A stretch of 19,250 bases of DNA from an uncultured Erysipelotrichaceae bacterium (GCA_937893225.1 CALBJM010000166.1:1-19250), one strand, 5' to 3'; positions 1 to 6,976 are shown, numbered from the stretch's first letter. Notes: generated by a model not told the origin, from the letters alone. Made by a program: numbers and translations.

Positions 1-68
1 ATTTTAGAAAACATTATAATTAAGGTGTTTTATGGCATTTTTTATATTTGATATCGGTTACATGAAAA

Positions 69-92
69 AAAGTCAAAAAATATGTTGACTTT
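69..92. promoter_or_regulatory. Operator-like inverted repeat overlapping a -35 box
   Basis: Two perfect 8-bp arms, AAAGTCAA at 69-76 and TTGACTTT at 85-92, are separated by 8 bases. The right arm contains the -35 hexamer TTGACT of the promoter described next, so a dimeric protein bound here would compete with RNA polymerase. I do not recognise the site as that of a known regulator. It could instead be chance in an A-rich UP-like stretch, but a perfect 8+8 match centred on the -35 is uncommon. Confidence 0.45.
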
Positions 93-113
93 GATTTTTG
101 ATAATGGTATATT
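85..113 (+). promoter_or_regulatory. Strong sigma-A-type promoter for the multi-hairpin RNA
   Basis: The -35 is TTGACT (85-90). After a 17-base spacer comes the -10 TATATT (108-113), preceded by a TG at 105-106 that makes an extended -10. A-tracts at 64-80 could act as an UP element. Transcription would start near 119-121. No start codon with a ribosome site follows before the terminator at 281-305, so the product is predicted to be an untranslated RNA. Confidence 0.7.
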
Positions 114-119
114 CTTACT

Positions 120-305
120 CGCTGAAAGGCAATAACTCGTATCACTGCTCAGCATATACGAGAGATGATATAAAAATTCATTGGTCATTGACCAAGTGAA
201 ATATAACATCAAATCGATGAGTATTCATCGAGTGATATATAACAATAACAGGGAATTTTCCCTGAGATATATACATATTCCGAGGCTAAGATGTCTCGTT
301 TTTTT
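120..305 (+). ncRNA. Predicted free-standing structured RNA of tandem hairpins with repeated AU-rich linkers
   Basis: I do not recognise the family. From the promoter to the terminator there are five stem-loops in a row. HP1 is 136-142/156-162 (7 bp, large loop). HP2 is 181-186/190-195 (6 bp, loop ATT). HP3 is 214-220/225-231 (7 bp, loop GTAT). HP4 is 249-254/259-264 (6 bp). HP5 is the terminator. The stems differ in sequence but each is perfectly paired. The linkers between them resemble each other: GTGAAATATAACA (196-208) and GTGATATATAACA (232-244) differ at one base, and looser versions follow HP1 (163-180) and HP4 (265-279). The 5-prime end GCTGA (121-125) can pair with TCAGC (149-153) in the HP1 loop, suggesting a pseudoknot. 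The next gene lies on the opposite strand, so this is not a riboswitch for it. The roughly 185-nt size resembles 6S RNA, but no long closing stem is seen. Confidence 0.55.
281..305 (+). terminator. Rho-independent terminator of the structured RNA
   Basis: The stem CGAGGC (281-286) pairs with GTCTCG (293-298) across a 6-base loop, with one G-U pair. Seven T residues (299-305) follow directly. Its orientation matches the plus-strand promoter at 85-113. Confidence 0.8.
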
Positions 306-311
306 GTATTA

Positions 312-332
312 AAAAAGCCCATAGGGCTTTTT
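312..332. terminator. Bidirectional terminator
   Basis: AAAAAGCCC (312-320) and GGGCTTTTT (324-332) form a 9-bp stem with a 3-base loop. Because the stem is flanked by an A-run on one side and a T-run on the other, it reads as a terminator on both strands. On the minus strand it ends the flavoprotein operon one base past its stop codon. On the plus strand it backs up the terminator at 281-305. Confidence 0.85.
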
Positions 333-333
333 A

Positions 334-951
334 TTAATGTACAAAATTTGTGGATATGTGCTCTTCTTTTTCTGGAAGTCCGTATTTTTCTTTTGCAAGT
401 TGAATGGCTTTCATCAAAAATACCATGTTTTTAGCAAGTGTGCGTACAGTTTGGAGACCTTCTTTGTCTTCTTCTGCTTCTCCTGGTAAGCGCCCATGTA
501 CAGAATTCCAATACTGGCTGCTTGCTATAGGCATATTCGAGATTGTAAAAAATTTGTTGAGTTCATCAAATGTTGAAGATAAACCACCTCTTCTTGCAAC
601 AACTACAGATGCACCAACCTTCATGGTCGTATCAAAGTCTGCACTGTAGAACATGCGTTGAACAAATGCTACTAGAGAAGCATTTGCAGAGGCAAAATAA
701 ACAGGTGAAGCGATGATTAGACCATCTGCTTCTTGGAATATAGTATTTGCTTTATTGACATCGTCTTGGAATACGCATTTTCCTGTTTTTTTGCAGCTAT
801 TGCATGCAATACATCCGTGTATGCTTTGTGTTCCAATAGAAATGATTTCGGTTTCTACGTTTTCTTGTTGGAATACATGGATCATTTCTTGGATTGCTAT
901 ACTTGTGTTTCCGTTTTTACGTGGGCTGCCATTGATAATGAGTACTTTCAT
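334..951 (-). CDS. NAD(P)H-dependent FMN reductase / iron-sulfur flavoprotein-like oxidoreductase
   Basis: A 205-residue cytoplasmic protein of the flavodoxin-like NADPH-dependent FMN reductase family, which binds FMN and passes electrons from NAD(P)H to small acceptors. The N-terminal beta strand and phosphate loop NGSPRKNGNT (residues 7-16) is the family FMN phosphate-binding motif, and ASPVYFASA is the second FMN loop. Cysteines 47, 50, 53 and 59 form a CX2CX2CX5C pattern, the compact cysteine motif of iron-sulfur flavoproteins that hold a 4Fe-4S cluster, so cluster binding is likely but inferred. The ATG is preceded by AAGGAG. It is the second gene of a minus-strand operon, 14 bases behind the hydroxyacid dehydrogenase gene, and ends at the terminator at 312-332. 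The physiological substrate cannot be told from sequence. Confidence 0.9.
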   Translation of the reverse strand: MKVLIINGSPRKNGNTSIAIQEMIHVFQQENVETEIISIGTQSIHGCIACNSCKKTGKCVFQDDVNKANTIFQEADGLIIASPVYFASANASLVAFVQRMFYSADFDTTMKVGASVVVARRGGLSSTFDELNKFFTISNMPIASSQYWNSVHGRLPGEAEEDKEGLQTVRTLAKNMVFLMKAIQLAKEKYGLPEKEEHISTNFVH

Positions 952-965
952 GTTTTTCTCCTTTA

Positions 966-1895
966 TTAATATCCTTTTGATTTATTAACGATGTTTGTGA
1001 GTGGTTCCTGTTTTAAATAGTGTTGTAGATTTTCATACATGATCTTTACGACATTGTCATAGCTGGAGCGTGCATTGAATCTTCCTGAGATGTGTGGAGT
1101 GATATAGACATTTTCTACATTCCAGAGGTCCATATTTTTAGGCAATGGCTCCCATTCTGTGACATCTAAGCATGCTGCTGATAGGTGTTTTTCTTGCATG
1201 ATTTTGACAAGGTCTTTTGTGACGATTGCAGAACCTCTTCCTACATTGATCAATAATGCGCCTTTTTTGATTTTCTTTAGTTTTTGGTAATCAAATAAAT
1301 GACGTGTTTCTTGTGTTTCGGGAAGGGATAGTGCGACAACATCTGCTTTTTCGAGGATTTCATCAAAGTCTTGGAACGTATACATTTTTTGAATATAGGT
1401 AGGTGTTTCGTGTTTTGTTCTGCGGACTCCATATACAGTAGCACCAAGTGTATGCATGAGTTTTGCATAGCTGCTGCCAATGTTGCCCATACCAACAGAA
1501 ACGACATTGAGTTGGGCGATGTTTGGTACGGATCCTAGGTTTGTCCATGCGTGTTTTGCTTGTACTTTTTCATAATCAAATAATTTTTTTTCTATTGCTA
1601 GTGTACATGCTAACATATGTTCACTAATTGCAGTATCATATGCACCAGAGGCATTGGTGAGCGTAATGGATTCTGGCAAGAAACAGTAGGTATTTGCACC
1701 TGCACTATCAAGCTGCAGCCATTTGATTTTGGCATCTTTTAGTAGATTTGGATCTGGATTTCCAAAAACGATATCGATATCGTTAAAGTCTTCTTTTTTG
1801 ATATTTGCTTTATTCTTGAAAATACAGGTAATGCCTGTGTCTAGAAATCGTTGCTTTGTTTCTTCTTTGAGTTGCGTTAAAAATAGAGCTTTCAT
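966..1895 (-). CDS. D-isomer-specific 2-hydroxyacid dehydrogenase family protein
   Basis: A 309-residue NAD(P)-dependent oxidoreductase that interconverts 2-keto acids and D-2-hydroxyacids; the exact substrate is unknown. The start at 1895 is chosen because AAAGGAGG lies 7 bases upstream. The reading frame stays open further 5-prime to 2306, but that stretch overlaps the divergent DUF308 gene and has no family similarity. The dinucleotide loop GMGNIG is at residues 135-140. The catalytic triad of the family is present: Arg220 in NVGRGS, Glu247 in LDVTE and His268 in TPHIS. The N-terminal substrate domain includes LDSAGAN (62-68). The length is close to the usual 310-330. It is the first gene of a two-gene minus-strand operon with the flavoprotein. 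Confidence 0.9.
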   Translation of the reverse strand: MKALFLTQLKEETKQRFLDTGITCIFKNKANIKKEDFNDIDIVFGNPDPNLLKDAKIKWLQLDSAGANTYCFLPESITLTNASGAYDTAISEHMLACTLAIEKKLFDYEKVQAKHAWTNLGSVPNIAQLNVVSVGMGNIGSSYAKLMHTLGATVYGVRRTKHETPTYIQKMYTFQDFDEILEKADVVALSLPETQETRHLFDYQKLKKIKKGALLINVGRGSAIVTKDLVKIMQEKHLSAACLDVTEWEPLPKNMDLWNVENVYITPHISGRFNARSSYDNVVKIMYENLQHYLKQEPLTNIVNKSKGY

Positions 1896-1917
1896 GGTTT
1901 GTCCTCCTTTGAAAAAA

Positions 1918-1923
1918 ATTATA
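1918..1923 (-). promoter_or_regulatory. Probable -10 box for the dehydrogenase/flavoprotein operon
   Basis: A perfect TATAAT on the minus strand lies 22 bases before the start codon at 1895, in the right place to drive the operon. No good -35 is seen at 16-18 bases upstream, so the promoter may need an activator or be weak. Confidence 0.4.
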
Positions 1924-2010
1924 GTACAAAATATTAGACAAATTGCATGAGTTGCACAGAGAATTAGATAAAGAAATGTGTACAATATAAGTAGAAAGAG
2001 AGGATATACT

Positions 2011-2640
2011 ATGTTAAAACAAATTAAGTGGACAGATGTGTTGATGTCTTTGGCGTATGTTGTAGCTGGTGTATTGTTGATTATATTTCCTGATGTTAGT
2101 GCAAATGTAATATCTTGGATCATTGGAATTGCATTGATCGTATATGGAATCGTTTCTTTGACTGCGTATTTTTTGGCAGATATTCGTGATACTCTATATA
2201 ATAATAACTTTGTGATTGGCTTGATGACAATCGTATTTGGGTTAGTCGTGATTGTAAAAAAAGATATGATCATGAATTTGATTCCATTTATTTTAGGATT
2301 GGTCATTGTTTCGAGTGGTTTAGCGAAATTGCATCGTTCGATTATTGCATATAGGATACATTACAGTGCGTCTATGACATATGGTTTGCTTGGTGTAGTT
2401 TCAATTATTTTGGGTTTGATTACAATGTTCTTCTTGAGTGGGGAAACAACACAGAATATTATTTTTATAGTGATAGGTTGCGGGCTTGTGTATAGTGGAT
2501 TGTCAGATCTGTTTATACAGTTTTTCTTAGCAAATAAGTTTAATCATTTTTTGAAGGATTTTGAACGTGCATTTGAAAAACAAGAAAGCAATATAGTGGA
2601 TGTTGATGCTGTAGAAATGCCAGAGGATAAAGAAAAGTAA
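2011..2640 (+). CDS. DUF308 / HdeD-family integral membrane protein
   Basis: A 209-residue membrane protein with six predicted helices in three hairpin-like pairs, at roughly residues 10-27, 32-53, 69-84, 88-106, 120-140 and 148-168. This is the repeat layout of DUF308 (HdeD-like) proteins. The tail from about residue 170 is charged and cytoplasmic-looking. Family function is poorly known; E. coli HdeD is linked to acid resistance at high cell density, but that should not be carried over. The ATG at 2011 is preferred because AGAGAGG lies 7 bases before it. A GTG at 1978 in the same frame would add 11 residues but has no ribosome site. It is divergent from the dehydrogenase operon and closed by its own terminator. 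Confidence 0.85.
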   Translation: MLKQIKWTDVLMSLAYVVAGVLLIIFPDVSANVISWIIGIALIVYGIVSLTAYFLADIRDTLYNNNFVIGLMTIVFGLVVIVKKDMIMNLIPFILGLVIVSSGLAKLHRSIIAYRIHYSASMTYGLLGVVSIILGLITMFFLSGETTQNIIFIVIGCGLVYSGLSDLFIQFFLANKFNHFLKDFERAFEKQESNIVDVDAVEMPEDKEK

Positions 2641-2642
2641 AG

Positions 2643-2667
2643 GGGAGAAGAAATTCTTCCTTTTTTT
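2643..2667 (+). terminator. Rho-independent terminator after the DUF308 gene
   Basis: A 7-bp stem (2643-2649 with 2654-2660, one G-U pair) is capped by a GAAA tetraloop and followed by seven T residues. It starts 3 bases after the DUF308 stop and separates that gene from the histidine kinase. Confidence 0.85.
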
Positions 2668-2725
2668 GAATAGTAAAATGTATATTTTTGAGCGCATTCT
2701 GATAAAATGAATAAGTTGAGAATAG

Positions 2726-4912
2726 ATGTTTATAGACATGGAAAACTTAGAATATAGATTGGATAATCCAGCAGATAAAAATTTATATTATATGCATAAA
2801 TTAACGGAATTGATACAGCGATTGAATACGGTAGAAAATTTTGAAAGTGTAGAAGCAATCATACCATCATTTCTTGAAATTATATGTGAAGTTGTGAAAG
2901 CTGAATCTGGTGCATTTTATTATAAATATAACAATGATGACGAAACATATTTAAATACATATACATTGGTAGCAAATCATCCAGAACAATTTCAAAAAGA
3001 AAGTCGGAAAGTGTACGGTGTCGAAAAGTATGGTAGTTTACGTATGCTTTTAGGAAAGCGCGAAGTTACAATTGTGAAATCTGTAAATGAAGATACGAAA
3101 TTGAGTGATGAAGAGAAACAGTTGTTGGAACAGCGTGGTATTCATTCTTTGATTTTATTACCTTTATTTTTGAATGAAGATTTAGGCGGCAGTGTCAATT
3201 TAATGAATCCACAATATGGATTGGATTCTTTGTTTTATGAACAATTGGTGAGTCTTGGCGGGCATTTGGGCTCTGTGTACCGGTATTTGATGCAGCAAAT
3301 GAAATTACAAGAAACAATGCAGCGCTTAGAGAATGAGAGTCGTATCATGCAGGCGTTGTGTGGGGATTATACAGTTGTTCTGCATTGTGATTTATTAAAA
3401 GATACATGTAAAGTTATCAAAAATGGACATGAATTAGATTTGTATAATAAAAAGACATATCGGCCAGATATTGGTACATATACAAAATGGTTGGCTTTTT
3501 CAAAAGAGAAGGTCATTGCACAAGAAGTTGCTGAAGAATACGCAAAACAATATGCAGCAGATGTATTGCAAAAAAGATTGCGTGAGAATAATCCACTATT
3601 AGAACGCTATCATACAATACCAGATCGCTATGGACAGGAATATTTTGAATTGAAAGTTGTATCCACGTATGAAGATGAGGATTCTTATGAAATCATTATT
3701 GGTTTTAGACCAATCGATGATATCTTAAAAGCTGAAAAGGAAAGACAAGATCAACTGTCTAAAGCCCTACAAGAAGCAAATAGTGCAAGCGAAGCGAAAA
3801 GTTCATTTTTGAGCACGATGTCACATGATATACGTACACCTATGAATGCTATCATAGGGTTAGCCACATTGATTGATAAAAGTGCAGAGAATAGTGAAGT
3901 TGTAAAAATGTATGCAAAACAGATTTTGGGCTCTGGAAAACAACTTCTAGGCATTATTAATAACATTCTCGATATGAATAAGATTGAGAGTGGGAAAATC
4001 TATGTGTGTAAAAAAGACATGCAGATCAATGAAGTGGTTTCGCAAATTAGAACGGTCTTTGATACACAAGCAGATGAAGGTCATAAACAATTCATCGTTC
4101 ATGAAGATGTGCTGCACCATGTGTTTTTAAGTGATGAAGTGCATATTTTACAAATATTAACGAATGTCATTTCAAATGCGTTTAAGTATACACCAGAGGG
4201 TGGAAAAATATATTTTAGCGTTGCAGAAGAAGTACAAGAAGAACAGAATTTTTTGGAATTTGTTGTGAAAGACACTGGAATTGGCATGCATCAAAAGTTC
4301 ATTGATGATGCTTTTGAGCCGTTTTCTAGAGAAGAAAGCTCATTGACAAACAAAGTGCAAGGTACTGGACTGGGCTTATCCATTACGAAAAAACTTGTCG
4401 ATATGTTGAATGGTACTATACGCGTGGAGAGCGAAGAAGGAAAAGGTACTTGCTTTACAATTCGTATTCCAGTACAAGTTTGTGAACAATTGAAAGAAAA
4501 AGAAAATAGAGAAATACATAATGCCTCGTTAGCTGGATTACATGTGCTTTGCGCAGAAGATAATGCTTTGAATGGGGGAATATTGTGTGAATTATTGAAG
4601 TTGGATGGTATTTCGTGTGAAATCTATGAAAATGGTAAGCGATGCGTTGATGCTTTTGAAAAGTCAAAAGAGGATACGTATGACGTGATTTTCATGGATA
4701 TTCAGATGCCTGTGATGAATGGGTATGAAGCAACGAGACAAATACGAAATTCTATGCATCCGGATGCAAAAAAGATTCCTATTATTGCGATGAGTGCAAA
4801 TGCGTTTTCAGATGATATTCAAGCTTCATTGGATGCGGGAATGAATGCGCATATTTCAAAACCAGTCGATATCAATAAAATAGAAAAATTATTGCAGAAA
4901 TATGCAAAATAG
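2726..4912 (+). CDS. Soluble hybrid sensor histidine kinase with C-terminal receiver domain
   Basis: A 728-residue signalling protein with no membrane segment, so it senses a cytoplasmic signal. Order: a GAF-like sensor domain at about residues 15-190; an intermediate region at about 200-340 with a possible PAS-like fold; a short coiled linker; HisKA with MSHDIRTPMN, phospho-accepting His367; the HATPase domain with N box (NVISNAFKYTPEGG), G1 box DTGIGM and G2 box GTGLGL; and a receiver with acidic pair Glu611-Asp612, phospho-acceptor Asp658 in FMDIQMP, and Lys712 in SKP. All catalytic residues are present, so it should be active and relay phosphate internally to Asp658. No HPt or DNA-binding partner is nearby, so the output is unknown. 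No clear ribosome site precedes the ATG at 2726. ATG 2738, four codons later, is an equal alternative. Confidence 0.9.
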   Translation: MFIDMENLEYRLDNPADKNLYYMHKLTELIQRLNTVENFESVEAIIPSFLEIICEVVKAESGAFYYKYNNDDETYLNTYTLVANHPEQFQKESRKVYGVEKYGSLRMLLGKREVTIVKSVNEDTKLSDEEKQLLEQRGIHSLILLPLFLNEDLGGSVNLMNPQYGLDSLFYEQLVSLGGHLGSVYRYLMQQMKLQETMQRLENESRIMQALCGDYTVVLHCDLLKDTCKVIKNGHELDLYNKKTYRPDIGTYTKWLAFSKEKVIAQEVAEEYAKQYAADVLQKRLRENNPLLERYHTIPDRYGQEYFELKVVSTYEDEDSYEIIIGFRPIDDILKAEKERQDQLSKALQEANSASEAKSSFLSTMSHDIRTPMNAIIGLATLIDKSAENSEVVKMYAKQILGSGKQLLGIINNILDMNKIESGKIYVCKKDMQINEVVSQIRTVFDTQADEGHKQFIVHEDVLHHVFLSDEVHILQILTNVISNAFKYTPEGGKIYFSVAEEVQEEQNFLEFVVKDTGIGMHQKFIDDAFEPFSREESSLTNKVQGTGLGLSITKKLVDMLNGTIRVESEEGKGTCFTIRIPVQVCEQLKEKENREIHNASLAGLHVLCAEDNALNGGILCELLKLDGISCEIYENGKRCVDAFEKSKEDTYDVIFMDIQMPVMNGYEATRQIRNSMHPDAKKIPIIAMSANAFSDDIQASLDAGMNAHISKPVDINKIEKLLQKYAK

Positions 4913-4929
4913 GATTGGTAAAGAATTTG

Positions 4930-4938
4930 TGCTAGAAT
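4930..4938 (+). promoter_or_regulatory. Possible extended -10 promoter for the lgt-rpiB pair
   Basis: TGCTAGAAT has the TGn extension followed by a near-consensus -10 (TAGAAT, 4933-4938). No good -35 is seen. Transcription would start near 4945, giving a leader of only about 15 bases that contains the ribosome site GGAGG. The kinase gene ends at 4912 without a terminator, so read-through is also possible. Confidence 0.35.
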
Positions 4939-4959
4939 GTTTCGGCGGAGGTTTCGTGT

Positions 4960-5718
4960 ATGTTTAATGATTGGCTTACGATTGGACCATTTACAGTGCA
5001 TGGCTATGGTGTAATGATTGCTATTGGTATTTTGATGGTTGCTTGGCTTGCGACAAAGTTATGCAAAAAATATGGGTTGGATTATGAAAATATTGATTCA
5101 TTTGTCTTATTTGTTATTGTAATTGGATATGCATTTAGTAAATTGACATATTGTTTGACGGTGTTCGACCAATTTATCAAAGATCCAATTTCAGTGCTTG
5201 GTTCGAGTGGTTGGGTCGTGTACGGAGGTATCCTTGGAGGAATTCTTGGTGCATTGATTTGGTGTAAATGGAAGAAATGGGATTTTTCGAAATATTTTCC
5301 TATTTTGATTCCTTGTGTTGCTTTAGCACAGGGGTTTGGTAGAATTGGTTGCTTTTTTGCGGGGTGTTGCGGAGGCTTAGAGACTCATGCGTGGTATGGT
5401 GTACAATTTCCAGCAAATTCATTGGCATGGACAACGTCTTCTCCAATTATTCCAACACAGTTGATCATGAGTGCAGGAGACTTTTTACTGTTTGCATTTT
5501 TGTATCATAATTTAACAAAGGGAAAGCATCCAGAAGATAATGGTGCTTGGTATTTAATGCTATATTCCGCTGGAAGATTTGCGGTGGAGTTTATTAGAGG
5601 GGATTTGATTCGTGGAGGAATCGGACCATTCTCTACTTCTCAATTTATAGCGATATTTGTGTTTGTTGCGGGGGCTTACCTCCTTTGGCATAGACAGAGA
5701 AAAGAGGACATAAAATGA
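4960..5718 (+). CDS. lgt: Prolipoprotein diacylglyceryl transferase family protein (variant signature)
   Basis: A 252-residue polytopic membrane protein of the Lgt family. Lgt moves diacylglycerol from phosphatidylglycerol to the lipobox cysteine of prolipoproteins, the first lipoprotein maturation step. Seen here: HGYGVM near the N terminus (family essential Tyr), VVYGGILGG, the signature GFGRIGCFFAGCCGG and the C-terminal GRFAVEFIRGD. The signature differs from the textbook GRxGNF: the Asn equivalent to E. coli Asn146 is Cys, and two more Cys follow, while the Arg and last Gly are kept. This three-cysteine form is, to my knowledge, found in an Lgt-like subfamily, so activity on prolipoproteins is likely but unproven. 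GGAGG precedes the ATG. The stop overlaps the rpiB start (ATGA). OppA in this window would be a natural substrate. Confidence 0.85.
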   Translation: MFNDWLTIGPFTVHGYGVMIAIGILMVAWLATKLCKKYGLDYENIDSFVLFVIVIGYAFSKLTYCLTVFDQFIKDPISVLGSSGWVVYGGILGGILGALIWCKWKKWDFSKYFPILIPCVALAQGFGRIGCFFAGCCGGLETHAWYGVQFPANSLAWTTSSPIIPTQLIMSAGDFLLFAFLYHNLTKGKHPEDNGAWYLMLYSAGRFAVEFIRGDLIRGGIGPFSTSQFIAIFVFVAGAYLLWHRQRKEDIK

Positions 5719-6164
5719 AAATTGGTATTGCGAATGACCACTCAGCTGTGGCAATGAAAAATGAAGTGAAAGAGTATCTTGAAAGTTTAGGATATGAAGT
5801 CATCAATTATGGTACGGATACAGATGCTTCTGTAGATTATCCGGTGTATGGTGAAAAGGTTGCAGAAGCAGTTGCTAATGGTGAAGTGGATCGTGGCGTT
5901 GCTATTTGTGGAACAGGTGTTGGGATTGGTCTTGCTTGCAACAAAGTAAAGGGGATTCGTGCTTGTACATGTTCTGAGCCATATAGCGCAGAGTATTCTA
6001 GAAGACATAATAATGCAAATGTAATTACATTTGGTGCTCGTGTGATTGGACCAGAAACTGCTAAGCAGATCGTAAAAGTGTTTATGGAAACTGAATTTGA
6101 AGGTGGTAGACACGAAAGACGCGTTAATCAATTGTTGGAAATCGAAAATAAATATTTTAAGTAA
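5715..6164 (+). CDS. rpiB: Ribose-5-phosphate isomerase B
   Basis: A 149-residue RpiB/LacA/LacB family sugar-phosphate isomerase, expected to interconvert ribose 5-phosphate and ribulose 5-phosphate in the non-oxidative pentose phosphate pathway. Family residues are present: Asp8-His9 in NDHSA, the catalytic Cys65 in CGTGVGIG with Thr67, His98 in SRRHNNAN, and the phosphate-binding arginines at 132 and 136. The length is typical. It begins inside the lgt stop codon (ATGA at 5715-5718), so the two are translationally coupled, although no metabolic link is obvious. A LacA/LacB-type galactose-6-phosphate isomerase is less likely because no lac or tagatose genes are near and the single subunit carries a full active site. 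Confidence 0.93.
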   Translation: MKIGIANDHSAVAMKNEVKEYLESLGYEVINYGTDTDASVDYPVYGEKVAEAVANGEVDRGVAICGTGVGIGLACNKVKGIRACTCSEPYSAEYSRRHNNANVITFGARVIGPETAKQIVKVFMETEFEGGRHERRVNQLLEIENKYFK

Positions 6165-6165
6165 G

Positions 6166-6190
6166 GCATCGATAAAATTCGATGCTTTTT
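6166..6190 (+). terminator. Rho-independent terminator after rpiB
   Basis: GCATCGA (6166-6172) pairs perfectly with TCGATGC (6179-6185) across a 6-base loop, followed by TTTTT. It lies 1 base beyond the rpiB stop codon and ends the lgt-rpiB transcript. Confidence 0.85.
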
Positions 6191-6251
6191 GCTTGTTTTG
6201 AAAATTATAAAATATTTGTATATTAAAGCGATGATAGGAAGGGATATAGTA

Positions 6252-6844
6252 ATGTATAATAAACAACTTGAAACTTTTATTCGTGCAGCAGATGCTGGGA
6301 GCTTTTCTAAGGCTGCAAAAGAAAGCTATATTACACTTACAGCAGTGATCAAACAAATCAATTCATTGGAAGAATCATTGAATGTGAAGCTTTTTGATCG
6401 TGATCATCAAGGATTGCAATTGACAAAAGCTGGTTGTTCTATGTATCAAGACGCGAAATATGTTGTTCAATATTGCCGTGATTCCGTCATTTGTGCAAAA
6501 AATGAAATGCAGGAAGACGAGAATGTTATTTGTATTGGCTCATCTTCTATGACTCCAGCACTGTTATGAATGGAACTTTGGTCAAAAGTGCATATTTTAC
6601 ACCCAATATAGTAGGTGGTATTTTTGATGATACTTTGTTGAGCCTTCGAGGGTGCGCAGGATTGGAGATAGTTAGAGGAAAATTTTGTTGCGCAGTTTCT
6701 AACCATCATCATCTAGCAACGAAGGATAAATTGGCAATTAGTGATCTTTATGGAGAAAACTTGATGTTGATGCATTGCAGATGGAGTCGTTATGTTGATC
6801 AGCTTCGAGATGACTTGTGGAAATAACATCCCCAGATTCATATA
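6252..6844 (+). pseudogene. Decayed LysR-family transcriptional regulator
   Basis: The intact 5-prime part (start ATG 6252, ribosome site GGAAGGGA) encodes a complete LysR winged helix: LETFIRAADAGSFSKAAKES, then IKQINSLEESLNVKLFDRD. At 6567 a TGA interrupts the frame. The same frame continues with MELWSKVHILHP, the expected next stretch of a LysR protein, until double stops at about 6609. The effector-domain similarity resumes in another frame with VGGIFDDTLLSLRGCAGLE and CAVSNHHHLA through LRDDLWK. That implies an out-of-frame deletion of part of the effector domain. A TAA at 6824 is followed in frame by HPQIHI, again LysR-like, then TAA at 6845. The remaining C terminus is missing. A normal protein would have about 300 residues. 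The 105-residue N-terminal piece could still be made, but without a ligand domain it is unlikely to act normally. Confidence 0.85.
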
Positions 6845-6886
6845 TAAGCGAATAGAGGCATTGTAATATTTTCGGAACATTTTCAC

Positions 6887-6898
6887 TTGTGTTACACT
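6887..6898 (+). promoter_or_regulatory. Possible extended -10 promoter and shared word upstream of the TetR gene
   Basis: TGTTACACT (6890-6898) reads as an extended -10, with a poor -35 (TTTCGG, 6870-6875). The overlapping word TTGTGTTACA (6887-6896) recurs with one change as TTGTGTTGCA at 7644-7653, over the -35 of the opp promoter. A regulator acting on both genes could explain this, with the adjacent TetR protein the obvious candidate. The evidence is only two short matches. Confidence 0.3.
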
Positions 6899-6964
6899 GA
6901 GACATTATCATTTGTGGTTCATACTTTTTTATTGAGTTTATAGGTATTCTTGCTTAAGAAACGG

Positions 6965-6970
6965 TATAAT
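6965..6970 (+). promoter_or_regulatory. Perfect -10 box immediately before the TetR start codon
   Basis: TATAAT at 6965-6970 ends 6 bases before the ATG at 6977, so a transcript started from it would begin at or next to that ATG and be leaderless. There is no convincing -35 at 16-18 bases. It may instead be a chance match in AT-rich DNA. Confidence 0.3.
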
Positions 6971-6976
6971 TATTTA

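Noticed and set aside
32..88. 18-codon reading frame (ATG 32) with AAGGTG upstream and a TATAAT at 15-20
   Set aside because: Too short, of low complexity and overlapping the next promoter and inverted repeat. No support beyond the start signals.
181..298. Periodic hairpins at about 32-35 nt resembling a type III toxin-antitoxin RNA repeat
   Set aside because: Type III antitoxin RNAs have near-identical repeats and are followed on the same strand by a toxin gene. Here only the linker is repeated, and the next gene is a flavoprotein on the opposite strand.
136..298. Degenerate CRISPR array or tracrRNA
   Set aside because: The repeated part is only about 13 bases, the intervening segments are palindromes rather than unrelated spacers, and no cas gene is in the window.
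217..312. Short reading frame starting at ATG 217 within the structured RNA
   Set aside because: It has no ribosome site, starts inside a hairpin and runs through the terminator. Better explained as chance.
1896..2306. N-terminal extension of the hydroxyacid dehydrogenase frame
   Set aside because: It overlaps the divergent DUF308 gene and shows no family similarity, and a strong ribosome site marks the ATG at 1895.
5787..6356. Long minus-strand open frame over rpiB
   Set aside because: It is a shadow of rpiB with low-complexity residues and spans the rpiB terminator and the LysR remnant.
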